From: Aristolochia californica
Lineage: Eukaryota; Streptophyta; Magnoliopsida; Piperales; Aristolochiaceae
Assembly: GCA_029961685.1 (NCBI GenBank)
Contig: JARWKL010000006.1
Location: 8,996,748 to 9,060,747, forward strand
Length of the DNA stretch: 64,000 bases
Direction: 5' to 3'
Part shown: in pieces, positions 1 to 11,530 of the stretch
Layout: each line of letters begins with the position of its first letter
Numbering within the stretch: the first letter of the stretch is position 1
Translations under genes and position numbers: made by a program
Notes under the pieces: model-generated
Databases searched by the model: none
The model's input: the letters and a program-made list of their open reading frames with translations, nothing else
Told to the model about the DNA's origin: nothing

Positions 1-115
1 TTCCTTTTTAAATTTCACCTTTTCTTTCTATATTTCACTTTTTCTTTCTAAATTTTGCCTTTTCTTTCTATATTTCACTTTTTCCTTCTATATTTCTCCT
101 TTTCTTTCTACATTA
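1..115 (+). repeat. 20-bp variant of the satellite
   Basis: About five monomers of a T/C-rich repeat with a 20-bp period (consensus near TTTCTATATTTCACTTTTTC). It is clearly related to the 19-bp satellite that fills much of the window but one base longer. It ends abruptly near 115, where the strand composition flips to A/G-rich. Confidence 0.75.
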
Positions 116-1490
116 TAGATCAGCAAGAAACAAGATTGAAAGAAAGATAAAAATAAACAAGAAAGACACAAGAAGTGAGGAAGAAAGAAAGAAATAAAGA
201 AAGAAGAATGAAAGAATGAAAGACAAAAGAAAAAAATGAAAGAAGAGAAAAGAAAGAATCAATAAGGAAAGAAATAAGAAATATTAAAGAAAGAAAGAAA
301 GAAAGAAATAATGATTAAAAATAAAAGGGAAAATAAAAATAAGAAATAAAGTAAACAAAAAAATAAAGACAAACCATAGAAACAAAGAAAGATGGAAAGA
401 AGAAAGATTGGTAGATAGAAAGAATAAGAAAGAAAGAAAAAAAGAAACAAAAAGCGCAAGAAACAAGATAGAAAGAAAGATGAAAATAAAAAAAAATAAA
501 AAAGAAGAGAGGAAGAAAGAAAGAAGAAAGAAGAAAGGAAGAAAAGAGAAGAAGAACAAAGAAAGAAATTGGAAAGATTGAAAGAAAGTTGAAGAAATGA
601 AGAAAGAAACATAAAAAATGAAAGAAATAAGCAAAAAAGAACAAATGAGAGAATGAGAGAGAAGAAACAAAGAGAAAAGAATAAATAAAGAAATAAGGCA
701 CATTGAAAGAAATAGGAAAGAAGAAAGAATGAATGAAGAAAGAAACAAACAAGAAAGTACAAATAAAGAAGGCACATAGAAATAAATAATTAATATGGAA
801 AGAAGAAGAAAGAAAGAATCACGATAGAAACAAACAAACAAACAAACAACAAGTCAAAAGAAAGAATAAGAAAGTAAGAAAAAATAAAGAAAGAAAAAAT
901 GAAATAGAAAGGAAGAATGAAATAAAGAAGGCAAAAAAGAAAAAGAATGAAAGAAAGAAAGAATAAAAAAATTTTAAAAAATTAAAAAATGAAAGAAGAA
1001 AAAAGAAAGAATCAAGACCAAAAGAAGCAAGAAAAAAAAAAGAAACAAAGAAGAAGAAAGAAAGAAAAATAAGAAAGATATAAGGCAAGAAACAAGAAAG
1101 GAAGAATGATGAAAGAAAGAAAAAGGATAGAAGAAAGAAAAAAAGTAAGAAAGAAAGACAGAAATAAGAAAGATAAAGGATAAAACAAAGAAACATAGAA
1201 AAAGGAAAGAAAGAATAAAAGAAAGAAATAAGGAAAGAAATAAGAAAGAATCAAGAAATAAAGAGAAAATAAGGAAAGAAGACAAAAAGAAAGAATGAAG
1301 AAAGAAAGAAAGAAAGAAAAAATGAAAAAATGAAAGAATCAAGAAATAAAGAAGTAGAAAACAAAGAAGTAAGAAAGAAACATGAAAGAAAGAAAGAAAT
1401 AAGAAAAAAATAAAAAAATAATAAAGATATAAAGCAAGAAACTAGAAAGAAAGAATTAGGATAGAAACAAACAAACAAGTCTGAAAGAAA

Positions 1491-1531
<41 letters not shown>

Positions 1532-2845
1532 AAAATGAAAAAAAAGAAGAAGAAGAAAGAAACAAGATGAAAAATAAAGAAACAAGATGAAAAGAAAGAA
1601 AGACGAAATAGAGAAAGAAAGAAAAAACAATGGAAGAAGAAAGAAAAAAATAAAGAACAAGAAAAAGTAAATAAATAATCAAATAAAAAAGAGAGAAACA
1701 AGAAAGATAAGAATGAAAACGGAACGAAAGAAACTAGAAAGAAGGAATAAAAGAAACAAATAAATACATGAGAAAGAAAGAAACAAAGAATAAAATAATT
1801 AAAGAAAGAAAGAAGATAGATAGGGGAAAGAAAGAAAGAAAGGACAATGAAAAGAAAGAAAGAGGACGAAAAGAAAGAAGTCCTAAAGAAAGAAAGAAGA
1901 AAGAAAGACGAAATATATTTGTTGTTTCATTCTTTATTCTTTATTTTATTTATTTTATTCTTTGTTTAATTATGAAAGAAAGAAAGAAAGAACAATAAAC
2001 AAAGAAAAATAAATAAACAAATAAAAAAGAAAAAACTAGACAGAAAGAAAGAAAAAATAAGAAACAACAAAAAATAAATAAACAAAGAAAGAAGAACGAA
2101 ACAAGAAAGATAAGAAAGAAAGAAGATGAAATATATTTTTTTGTTTCATTCTTTATTTCTTTATTGTTTTTTCTATCTTGATTCTTTCTTTCTTCTTGTC
2201 TTCTTTCTTATTTCTTTCAATGTGCCTTATTTCATTATTTATTCTTGCTCGTTTCTTTCTTTCTTTTTTCTTGTTTTTTCATAGAAAGAAAAAGGAATGA
2301 AACTAGCAAGGAGGAGACAAAGTTAAAGAAAGAAACATGAAATAAATAAACAAGAAAGATCAAATAAATAAAAGGCACCTAGAAAGAAATAAGAAATAAG
2401 TGAAGAAGAAGAAAGAATCACAATAGAAACAAATAAACAAACAAGTCAAAAAAAAGAATAAGAAAAAGTAATGAAAAAAATGAAACAGAAAGGAAGAAAG
2501 AAAGAAAGAAGACAAAAATAAAGAAAGAAATAAGAAAAAGTAATGAAAAAAATGAAACAGAAAGGAAGAAAGAAAGAAGAAAAAAGAAAAATTAAGAAAG
2601 AAAGAAGCAAGAAAGAAAGAAATAAGCTAGAAAGAAAGAACAAAATTAAATATAGGAACAAGAAAGAAAGAAAGAAAGACCAATAAAAAAAATAAAAATA
2701 AAAAGAAACAATAAAGAAACAGACAAGAAAGATAAGAAAGAAAGAAGATGAGAAGAAATAAAGAATAATGAAAGACGATTCTTCTTCTTCTTTCTTTTTT
2801 CTTTCTTCTTGTTTATATATCCTTGGCTAACAAGAGTAAATTAAA
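116..2845. repeat. GAAA-type purine-rich block with pyrimidine islands
   Basis: Imperfect GAAA/GAAAGA DNA with A/G on the plus strand, interrupted by T/C-rich islands at about 1916-1975, 2140-2280 and 2776-2815. It is not a clean microsatellite: landmark phrases such as ggcacattg (697-705) and caaacaaacaa recur. By eye, 1-1750 read in reverse matches about 40080-41850, and about 1985-2820 matches 45363-46240 in direct orientation, so this is a mosaic of copied blocks. Open frames here are K/E- or F/S/L-rich composition artefacts. No gene seen. Confidence 0.8.
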
Positions 2846-5267
2846 ATATAGAAAGTAAAATGAAATAAAGAATGAAAGACGAAATATAGAAAATAAAAGA
2901 AATATAGGAAGAAAGATGAAATATAGAAAGTAACATTTCTTTCATTTATTTTCTATATTTCATCTTTCTTTCAATATTTCATTTTACTTTCTATATTTCA
3001 ACTACCTTTCTATATTTCATATTACTTTCTATATTTCATTTTACTTTTTGTATTTCATCTTCTTTCTATATTTCATTTTACTTTCAATATTTCAACTTTC
3101 ATTATATATTTAATTTTACTTTCTATATTTCATCTGTCTTTCCATATTTCATTTTTCTTTCGATATTTCATCTTTCTTTCAATATTTCATTTTACTTTCT
3201 ATATTTCATCTTACTATCTATTTTTCATTTTACTTTCTATATTTCATCTTCTTTCAATATTTCATCTTTCTTTCTATATTTCTTCTTTCTCTCTTTATTT
3301 CATTTTACTTTCTATAGTTCATCTTTCTTTTTGTATTACATTTTAATTTCTATATTTCATCTTTCTATCTATATTTTATTTTAATTTCTAAATATCATCT
3401 TTATTTCTATATTTCATTTTACTTTCTATATTTCATATTTATTTTTAAATTTCTTCTTTATTTATGTATTAAAATTTACTTTCTTTCTATATTTCATTTT
3501 GCTTTCTATATTTCATTTTACTTTCTGTATTTCATCTTTCTTTCTATATTTCATTTTACTTTCTATATTTTATCTTTTATTCTATATTTCATCTTTATTT
3601 CTATATTATATTTTACTTTCTATATTTCATTTTTCTTTCTAAAATTCATGTTACTTTCTATATTTCATCTTTCTTTCTATATTTCATTTGTTTTCTACAT
3701 TTCGTCTTTCATTCTATATTTCATTTTACTTTCTATCTTTCTACTTTTTTTTATATTTCACATTTATTTTTATATTTTTTCTTTATTTATATATTAAATT
3801 TTACTTTCTATATTTCATCTTTCTTTCAGTATTTCATTTTAATTTCTATATTTCATTTTACTTTCATTATTTCGTCTTTCTTTTTATATTTCATTTTACT
3901 TTCTTTATTTCATCTTTCTTTTAGTATTTCATTTTACATTGTCTATTTCATCTATCTTTATATACATCATTTTACTTTATATATTTCATCTTTCTATCTA
4001 TTTTTCTTTGTACATTCAATATTTCATTTTACTTTCAATATTTCATTTTTCTTTCTATATTGCATGTTGCTTTCTACATATTATTTTTCTTACTATTTTT
4101 TATTTTACTTTTTATATTTCTTCTTTCATTCTATATTTCATTTTACTTTCTATATTTCATCTTTCTTTCTGTATTTCATTTTACATTCTATTTTTCATAT
4201 TTCTTACTATATTTGATTTTACTTTCTATATTTCATCTTCCTTTCTATATTTCGTCTTTCTTTCAATATTTCATTTTACTATCAATATTTCAACTGCCTT
4301 TCTATATTTCATTTTACTTTCTATATTTCATCTTACTCTCTATTTTTCATTTTACTTTCTATATTTCATCTTCTTTCTATATTTCATTTTACTTTCAATA
4401 TTTCATCTTTCTTTATATATTTTATTTTACTTTCTTTATTTCATCTTTCTTTCAATATTTCATCTTTGTTTGTTTCATCTTTCTATCTACATTTCATTTT
4501 TCTTTCTATATTTCATTTTTATTTTTATATTTCATCTTTCTTTCAATATTTCATTTTACTTTCTATATTTCAACTGTCTTTCTATATTTTATTTCACTTT
4601 CTATTTTTCATCTTACTTTCTATTACTCATTTTACTTTCTATATTTCCTCTTCTTTCTATATTTCATCTTTCTTTCTATATTTCATCTTTCTTTATTTAT
4701 TTCATTTTACTTTTTTTATTTTATCTTTATTTCTATATTTCATCTTTCTTTCCATATCATTTTTCTTTCAATATTTCATCTTTCTTTCAATATTTCATTT
4801 TACTTTCTATATTTCAACTGCCTTTTTCTATATTTCATTTTACTTTCTATATTTCAGCTTACTTTCTATTTTTCATTTTACTTTCTATATTTCATCTTTT
4901 TTCTTTATTTCAACTACCTTTCTATTTTTCAATTTACTTTCTATATTTCATTTTGCTTACTATTTTTCATTTTACTTTCTATATTTCACCTTCTTTCTAT
5001 AATTCATTTTACTTTCAATATTTCATCTTTCTTTATATATTTAATTTTACTTTCTTTATTTCAGCTTTCTTTCTATATTTCATCTTTCTTTTTTTCATCT
5101 TTCTATCTATATTTCATCTTTCTTTCCATATGTCATTTTTCTTTCTATATTCATCTTTCTTTCAATATTCCATTTTAATTCCTATAGTTCAACTACCTTT
5201 CTATATTTCATTTTACTTTCTATATTTCATCTTATTTTCTATTTTTTATTTTACTTTCTATATTTCA
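2846..5267. repeat. 19-bp satellite, mainly plus orientation
   Basis: A short minus-oriented stretch (2846-2937) turns over at about 2938 into plus-oriented monomers of TTTCTATATTTCATTTTAC and TTTCTATATTTCATCTTTC, which often alternate to give a 38-bp dimer. Monomers are diverged by a few bases each with occasional 1-2 bp indels. All three forward frames stay open for long stretches because the monomer has few stops, and three monomers (57 nt) encode a 19-residue F/Y/I/S-rich period. No gene seen. Confidence 0.9.
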
Positions 5268-5275
5268 TGAAATAT
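5260..5275. other. Palindrome at satellite strand switch
   Basis: The 16-nt perfect palindrome atatttcatgaaatat sits exactly where monomers change from plus to minus orientation. Each half is part of a normal monomer, so it looks like a head-to-head join rather than a separate motif. Confidence 0.7.
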
Positions 5276-7099
5276 TGTAAGAAAAATGATATATAGAAAG
5301 TAACATGAAATAAATAAAGAAAGATGAAATATAGAAAGAAAGATGAAATACATAAAGAAAGATGAAATATATACAAAATAAAATGAAATATAGTAAGAAA
5401 GACGATATATTGAAAGTAAAATGAAAGATAGAAATAAAGGTGAAATAAAGAAAGTAAAATAAAATACTGAAAGAAGGATGAATTATAGAAATATAAAATT
5501 TAATATATAAAGAAAGAAGAAATATAAAAATAAATATGAAATATAGAAAAAAATTAAAATATAGAAAGTAAAATGAAATAAAGAATGAAAGACAAAATAT
5601 AGAAAATAAAAGAAATATAGGAAGAAAGATGAAATATAGAAAGTAACATGAAATTTAGAAAGAAAGATAAAATATAGAATGAAAGATAAAATATAGAAAG
5701 TCAAAAGAAATATTGAAAGAAAGATGAAATATAGAAAGTAAAATGAAATATAGAAAGAAAGATGAAATATAGAAAGTAAAATGAAATACAGAATTAAAGA
5801 TGAAAAATAGAAAGTAAAATGAAATATAGAAAGAAAGATGAAATATAGAAAGAAAGATGAAATATAGAAAGTAAAATGAAATATAGAAAGAAAGATAAAA
5901 TACATAAAGAAAGATGAAATATATACTAAGTAAAATGAAATATAGAAAGTATGATGATATAAAGAAAGTAAAATAAAATATAGAAATAAACGTGAAATAA
6001 AGAAAGTAAAATAAAATATAGAAAAAAGATTAAATATAGAAAGTAAAATTAAATACTGAAAGAAGGGTGAAATACTGAAAGGTAAAACTTAATATATAAA
6101 GAAAGAAGAAATATAAAAAAAAAATGAATTATAGAAAAAATTTAAAATATAGAAAGTAAAATGAAATATAGAATGAAAGACGAAATATAGAAAATAAAAG
6201 AAATATAGGAAGAAAGATGAAATATAGAAAGTAAAATGAAATATAGAAAGAAAGATGAAATATAGAAAGTAAAATGAAATCTAGAAAGTATGATGAAATA
6301 TTGAAAGTAAAAAGAAATAAAAAATGTAAAATGAAATATAGAAATAATATGAAATATAGAAAGTAAGATGATTTATAGAAAGTAAAATTAAATATAGAAA
6401 GAAAGATGAACAATAGAAAGTAAAATGAAACACAGAAATAAAGATGAAAAGTAGAAAGTAAATAAAATATAGAAATAAAAATAAAATATAGAAAGTAAAA
6501 ATAAATATATTAAGAAAAATTATATATAGAAAGTAACATGAAATAAATAAAGAAAGATGAAATACAGAAAATATGATGATATAAGGAAAGTAAAATGAAA
6601 TATAGAAAGAAAGATGAAATTTTGAAAGTTAAATTAAATATAGAAAGAAAGATGAAATAAAGAAAGTAAAATGAAACATATAAAGAAAGATGAAATAAAG
6701 AAAGTAAAAAGAAGTATAGAAAGAAAGATGTGATATAGAAAGTAAAATGAAATACTAAAAGTAAAATTTAATATATAAATAAAATAAAAATAAAAATAAA
6801 ATTGAAATATTGAAAAAAAGTAGAAATATAGAAAGTAAAATAATATATAGAATTAAAGATGAAATATAGAAAATAAAATAAAATATAGAAAGAAAGATGA
6901 AATATAGAAAATAAAATGAAATATAGAAAGTATGATGATATTTACAAAGTAAAATGACATATAGTAAAAAAATGAAATATAGAGAGTAAAATGAAATATA
7001 GAAATTAAGATGATATACAGAAAGTAAAATTAAATATAGAAAGAAAGATAAAATATAGAAAGTAAAATGAAATATAGAAAGAAAGATGAAATAAAGAAA

Positions 7100-8340
7100 G
7101 AAAAATAAAAAGTAGAAAGAAAGATGGAAAATAAAAAAATAAAATAAAATATTGAAAGAAAAAGGAAATATATAAAGAAAGATGAAATAGAGAAAGTAAG
7201 ATGAATTATATAAAGTAAAATAAAATATAGAAATAAAGATGAAATATAGAACGAAAGATAAAATATAGAATGTAAAATGAAATATAGAAAGAAAGATGAA
7301 ATATAGAAAGTAAAATGAAATATTGAATGTAAGATGATATTTAGAAAGTAAATGGAAATATAGAAAGAAAGATGAAATATAGAAAGTAAAATGAAATACA
7401 AAAAAAAGATGAAATAACAAAAGTAAAATAAAATATAGAAAGAAAGATGAAATGTAGAAAGTAAAATGAAATATAGTAAGAAAAATTATATATAGAAAGT
7501 AAAATGAAATAAAGAAAGAAAGATGAAATATAGAAAGTAAAATGAAGTACAAAAAGAAAGATGAAATATAGAAAGAAGGTTAAATTAAATAAAGAAAAAA
7601 TAAATATAGAAAGAAAGATGAAATATAGAAAGGAAAATGAATTATAGAAATTAAGAAGATATATCGAAAGTATAATGAAATATAGAAAGGAAGATAAAAT
7701 ATAAAATGAAAGATAAAATATAGAAAGTAAAATAAATATAGAAAGAAATATGAAATATAGAAATTAAAATTAAACTTAGAAAGTATGGAGATATATAGAA
7801 AGTAAAATGAAATATATAAAGAAAGATGATATATAGAAAGTAAAATAAAATATAGAAAGAAAAATGAAAAATGGAAAGTAATATGAAATATTGAAAGAAA
7901 AATGAACTATAGAAATATAGATGAAATATAGAAAGTAAAATGAAATACAGAAAGAATGACGAAATATAGAAAGTAATATGAAATATAAAAATAAAGATGA
8001 AATATAGAAAACAACATGAAATATAGAAAGACAGATGAAATATAGAAAGAAATATAAAAAATAGAAAGTAAAATAAAATATAGAAAGAAAGTTGAAATAT
8101 AGAAAGAAAGATAAAATAGAGAAACAAAAAAGAAACACTAAAAGAAAGAGAAAATATAGAATGAAAACGAAATATAGAAAATAAACTGAAAAATAGAAAG
8201 AAAGATGAAATATAGAAAGAAACAAGAAATATAAAAAGATAGATGAAATATAGAAAGTAAATTGAAATATAGAAAAAAAAGATGAAATATATAATGAAAG
8301 ATAAAATATAGAAAGTAAAATGAAATATAGAAAGAAAGAT
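7100..8340 (-). repeat. Left arm of an inverted satellite duplication
   Basis: The minus-strand variant pattern here matches the plus-strand pattern of about 13413-14650. Paired landmarks have a constant coordinate sum (7651 with 14102, 7552 with 14201, both 21753), so the arms are collinear in inverted orientation around a spacer of about 5 kb. Confidence 0.65.
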
Positions 8341-9974
8341 GAAATATAGAAAGTAAAATGAAATATAGAAAGTATGATGATATATAGAAATTAAAATATC
8401 AAAATGTGTTCGTATAATCTTGGATTGCATCGCGTCCTGGAAGTCCATTATGATTCCGATAATTTATTTGCAAGTTTCAAAACTCAATTGAAGAGTTTAA
8501 TTCCGAATATATCGAAAAAAGATATTATGAAAAAATTATTCGAATCAATGAAGGATTCTATGGCTACTAAGTGCAATAAAGGTACATCAGCTCACCTTGT
8601 AGATGACAACATGTCAGTTTCGGAACCATCCACTGCAGATGATGAAGACATTGAGGAAATATAGAAAGTAAAATGAAATACAGAAATAAAGTTGAAATAT
8701 AGAAAGTAAAATGAAATATAGAATGAAAGATGAAATATAGACAATAAAATGAAATATTGTAAGAAAAATAATATATTGAAACTAACATGAAATAAATAAA
8801 GAAAGATGAAATATAGAAAGAAAGATGAATTACATAAAGAAAAATGAAATGTATACAAAGTAAAATAAAATATAGTAAGAAAGACGATACATTGAAAGTA
8901 AAATGAAAGATAGAAATAAAGGTGAAATAAAGAAAGTAAAATAAAATACTGAAAGAAGGATGAAATATAGAAATATAAAATTTAATATAAAAAGAAAAAG
9001 GAAATATAAAAATAAATATGAAATACAGAAAAAATTAAAATATATAAATTAAAATTAAATAAATAATGGAAGACGAAATATAGAAAATAAAAGAAATATA
9101 GGAAGAAAGATGAAATATAGAAAGTAACATGAAATTTAGAAAGAAAGATGAAATATAGAATGAAAGATAAAATATAGAAAGTAAATGAAATATTGAAAGA
9201 AAGATGAAATATAGAAAGAAAGATGAATTATAGAAAGAAAGATGAATTATACAACGAAAGATATAATATAGAAAGTAAAATGAAATATAGAAAGAAAGAT
9301 GAAATTTAGAAAGTAAAATGTATAGAAAGTAAAATGAAATATAAAATGTAAAATGAAATATAGAAAGAACGATGAAATATAGAAAGTAAAATGATATATA
9401 GGGAGAAATATTAAATAAAGAAAGAAAGATGAAATCTAGAAAGTAAAATGAAATATAAAAAGAAAGATGAAATATAGAAAGTAAAATGAAATACAGAAAT
9501 AAAGATGAAATATAGAAAGTAAAATAAAATATAGAAAGAAAGATGAAATATAGAAAATAAAATGAAATATAGTAAGAAAATGATATATAGAAAGTAAAAT
9601 GAAATAATTAAAGAAAGATGAAATATAGAAATTAAAATAAAATATAGAAAAAAATTAAATACATAAAGAAAAATAAAATATATACAAAGAAAAATGAAAT
9701 ATAGAAAGTATGATGATATAAAAAAGGTAAAATGATATATAGAAATAAAGGTGAAATAAAGAAAGTAAAATAAAACATAGAAAAAATATTAAAAATAGAA
9801 AGTAAAATAAAATACTGAAAGAAGGATGAAATATAGAAATGTAAAATTTAATATATAAAGAAAGAATAAATATAAAAATAAAAATAAAATATAGAAAAAA
9901 TTTAAAATATAGAAAGTAAAATGAAATATAGATAGAATGAAAGACGAAATATAGAAAATAAAAGAAATATAGGA
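7645..9974. repeat. Segmental duplication, copy 1
   Basis: About 2.3 kb that recurs in the same orientation at 28793-31194, including the embedded viral fragment and its satellite flanks. Both ends are sharp: tatagaaattaagaag at the left and ...aaagaaatatagga at the right. The two copies differ by scattered substitutions and about 100 bp of net indels, so this duplication is old compared with the 2.68-kb array further right. Confidence 0.75.
8412..8655 (+). pseudogene. E1 ORF4 C-terminal fragment (F1)
   Basis: About 80 codons homologous to the C-terminal part of E1 ORF4 of copy B (minus strand, about 24170-24410), for example HYDSDN, ASFKTQLKSLIPNIS and DDNMSVSEPS. The fragment has no start of its own and runs straight into satellite at both ends, so it is a captured scrap and not a gene. 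Its left edge lies within about 25 nt of the point where copy A's ORF4 is cut off (16777). The function of ORF4 is unknown. Confidence 0.85.
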
Positions 9975-10118
9975 AGAAAGAAGAAATATAGAAAGAAACT
10001 TGAAATATAGAAAGAACGATGAAATATAGAATGAGAGATAAAATCTAGGAAGTAAAATGAAATATAGAAAGAAAGATGAAATATAGAAAATAAATTGAAA
10101 TATTAAAAGTATGATGTT

Positions 10119-10440
10119 TTAAAGAAAGTAAAATGAAATATAGAAAGTAAAATGAAATATAGAAAGAAAGATGAAATATAGAAAGTAAAATAAGATATAT
10201 AAAGTAAGATGATATATAGAAAGTAAAATTAAATATAGAAAGAAAGAAAAAATATAGAAAGTAAAATGAAATATAGAAAGAAAGATGAAATGTAGAAAGT
10301 AAAATGAAATAAAAAAAGAAAGATGAAATATAGAAATTAAAATGAAATACAAAAAGAGAGATGAAATATAGAAAGTAAAATGAAATATAGTAATAAAAAT
10401 GATATATAGAAAGTGACATGAAATAAAGAAAGAAAGATGA
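10119..10440 (-). repeat. Inverted copy of 11535-11861 satellite
   Basis: The minus-strand variant order here matches plus 11535-11861. Paired ends sum to about 21980. The two arms lie on either side of the strand switch near 11530, giving a local fold-back with a spacer of about 1.1 kb. Confidence 0.5.
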
Positions 10441-11530
10441 AATATAGAAAGAAGATGAAATATAGAAAGAAGGTTAAAATAAACAACGAAAAATGAAATA
10501 TAGAAAGAAATAGGAAATAAAGAAATTAAAATGAAATATAGAAAGAAAGATGAAAAATAAATATTGAAAGAAAAAGTAAATATAGAAAGAAAGATGAAAA
10601 ATAAATATTGAAAGAAAAAGTAAATATAGAAAGAAAGATGAAATACAGAAAGAAAGACGAATTGTAGAAAGTAAAATGAAATATAGAAATAAAGATGAAT
10701 CATAGAACGAAAGATAAAATATAGTAAGTAAAATAAAATATAAAAAAATGATGGAATATAGAATGTAAAATAAATATTGAAATAAAGATGATCTATAGAA
10801 AGTAAAATTAAATATAAAAAGTAAAAAAAAATATAGAAGGAAAGGTAAAATAAATAAAGAAAGATGAAATATATAAAAATTAAAAAGAAATATAGAAAAA
10901 AAGTCGAAATAGAGAAATAAAGCTGAAATATATAAACTAAAATGAAATATAGAAAGTAAAATGAAATACAGAAAGAAAGATGAATTATAGAAAAAAAAAA
11001 AGAAATATAGAAAGAAGATGAAATTTAGAAAGAAGGTTAAAGTAAAGAAAGAAAAATGAAATATAGAGAGAAATAGGAAATATAGAAAGTAAAACGAAAT
11101 ATGGAAAGAAAGATGAAAAAAAAAATATTGAAAGAAAAAGTAAATATAGAAAGAAAGATGAATTATAGAAAGTAAAATGAAATATAGAAATAAAGATGAA
11201 GTATAGAACGAAAGATAAAATATAGGAAGTAAAATAAAATATAGAAAGAAAGATGAAATATAGAAAGTAAAACGAAATATAAAAATAAAGATGATATATA
11301 GAAAGTAAAATGAAATATAGATAGTAAAAAGAAATATAGAAAGAAAGATAAAATACATAAAGAAAGATGAAATAGATAAAAAGTAAAAGGAAATGTAGAA
11401 AGAAAAACGAAATAGAGAAATAAAGATGAAATACAGAAAGCAAAATGAAATATAGAAAGAAGATGAAATATAGAAAGAAAAATGAAATACAGAAAGCAAA
11501 ATAAAATATAGAAAACAAATGATATAGAAA

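Larger units (their letters stand above)
5268..11530 (-). repeat. 19-bp satellite, minus orientation
   Basis: About 6.3 kb of the same satellite read on the minus strand (plus-strand appearance GAAATATAGAAAGTAAAATG), interrupted only by a captured viral fragment at 8412-8655. Monomers are heterogeneous, with variants such as aaatttaatatataaa recurring in several places and marking longer copied segments. Strand flips again near 11530. No gene other than the viral fragment. Confidence 0.9.

Noticed and set aside
1768..1998. Lys/Glu/Arg-rich frame
   Set aside because: A translation of GAAA repeats; composition only.
2938..5267. Regularly spaced repeats as a CRISPR-like array
   Set aside because: Monomers are contiguous with no unique spacers, and the context is plant nuclear DNA with no cas genes.
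3939..5270. 443-codon open frame, F/Y/I/S-rich
   Set aside because: It follows the 19-bp monomer (57-nt, 19-residue period), other forward frames are open too, and it ends where the satellite flips strand. No protein signal.
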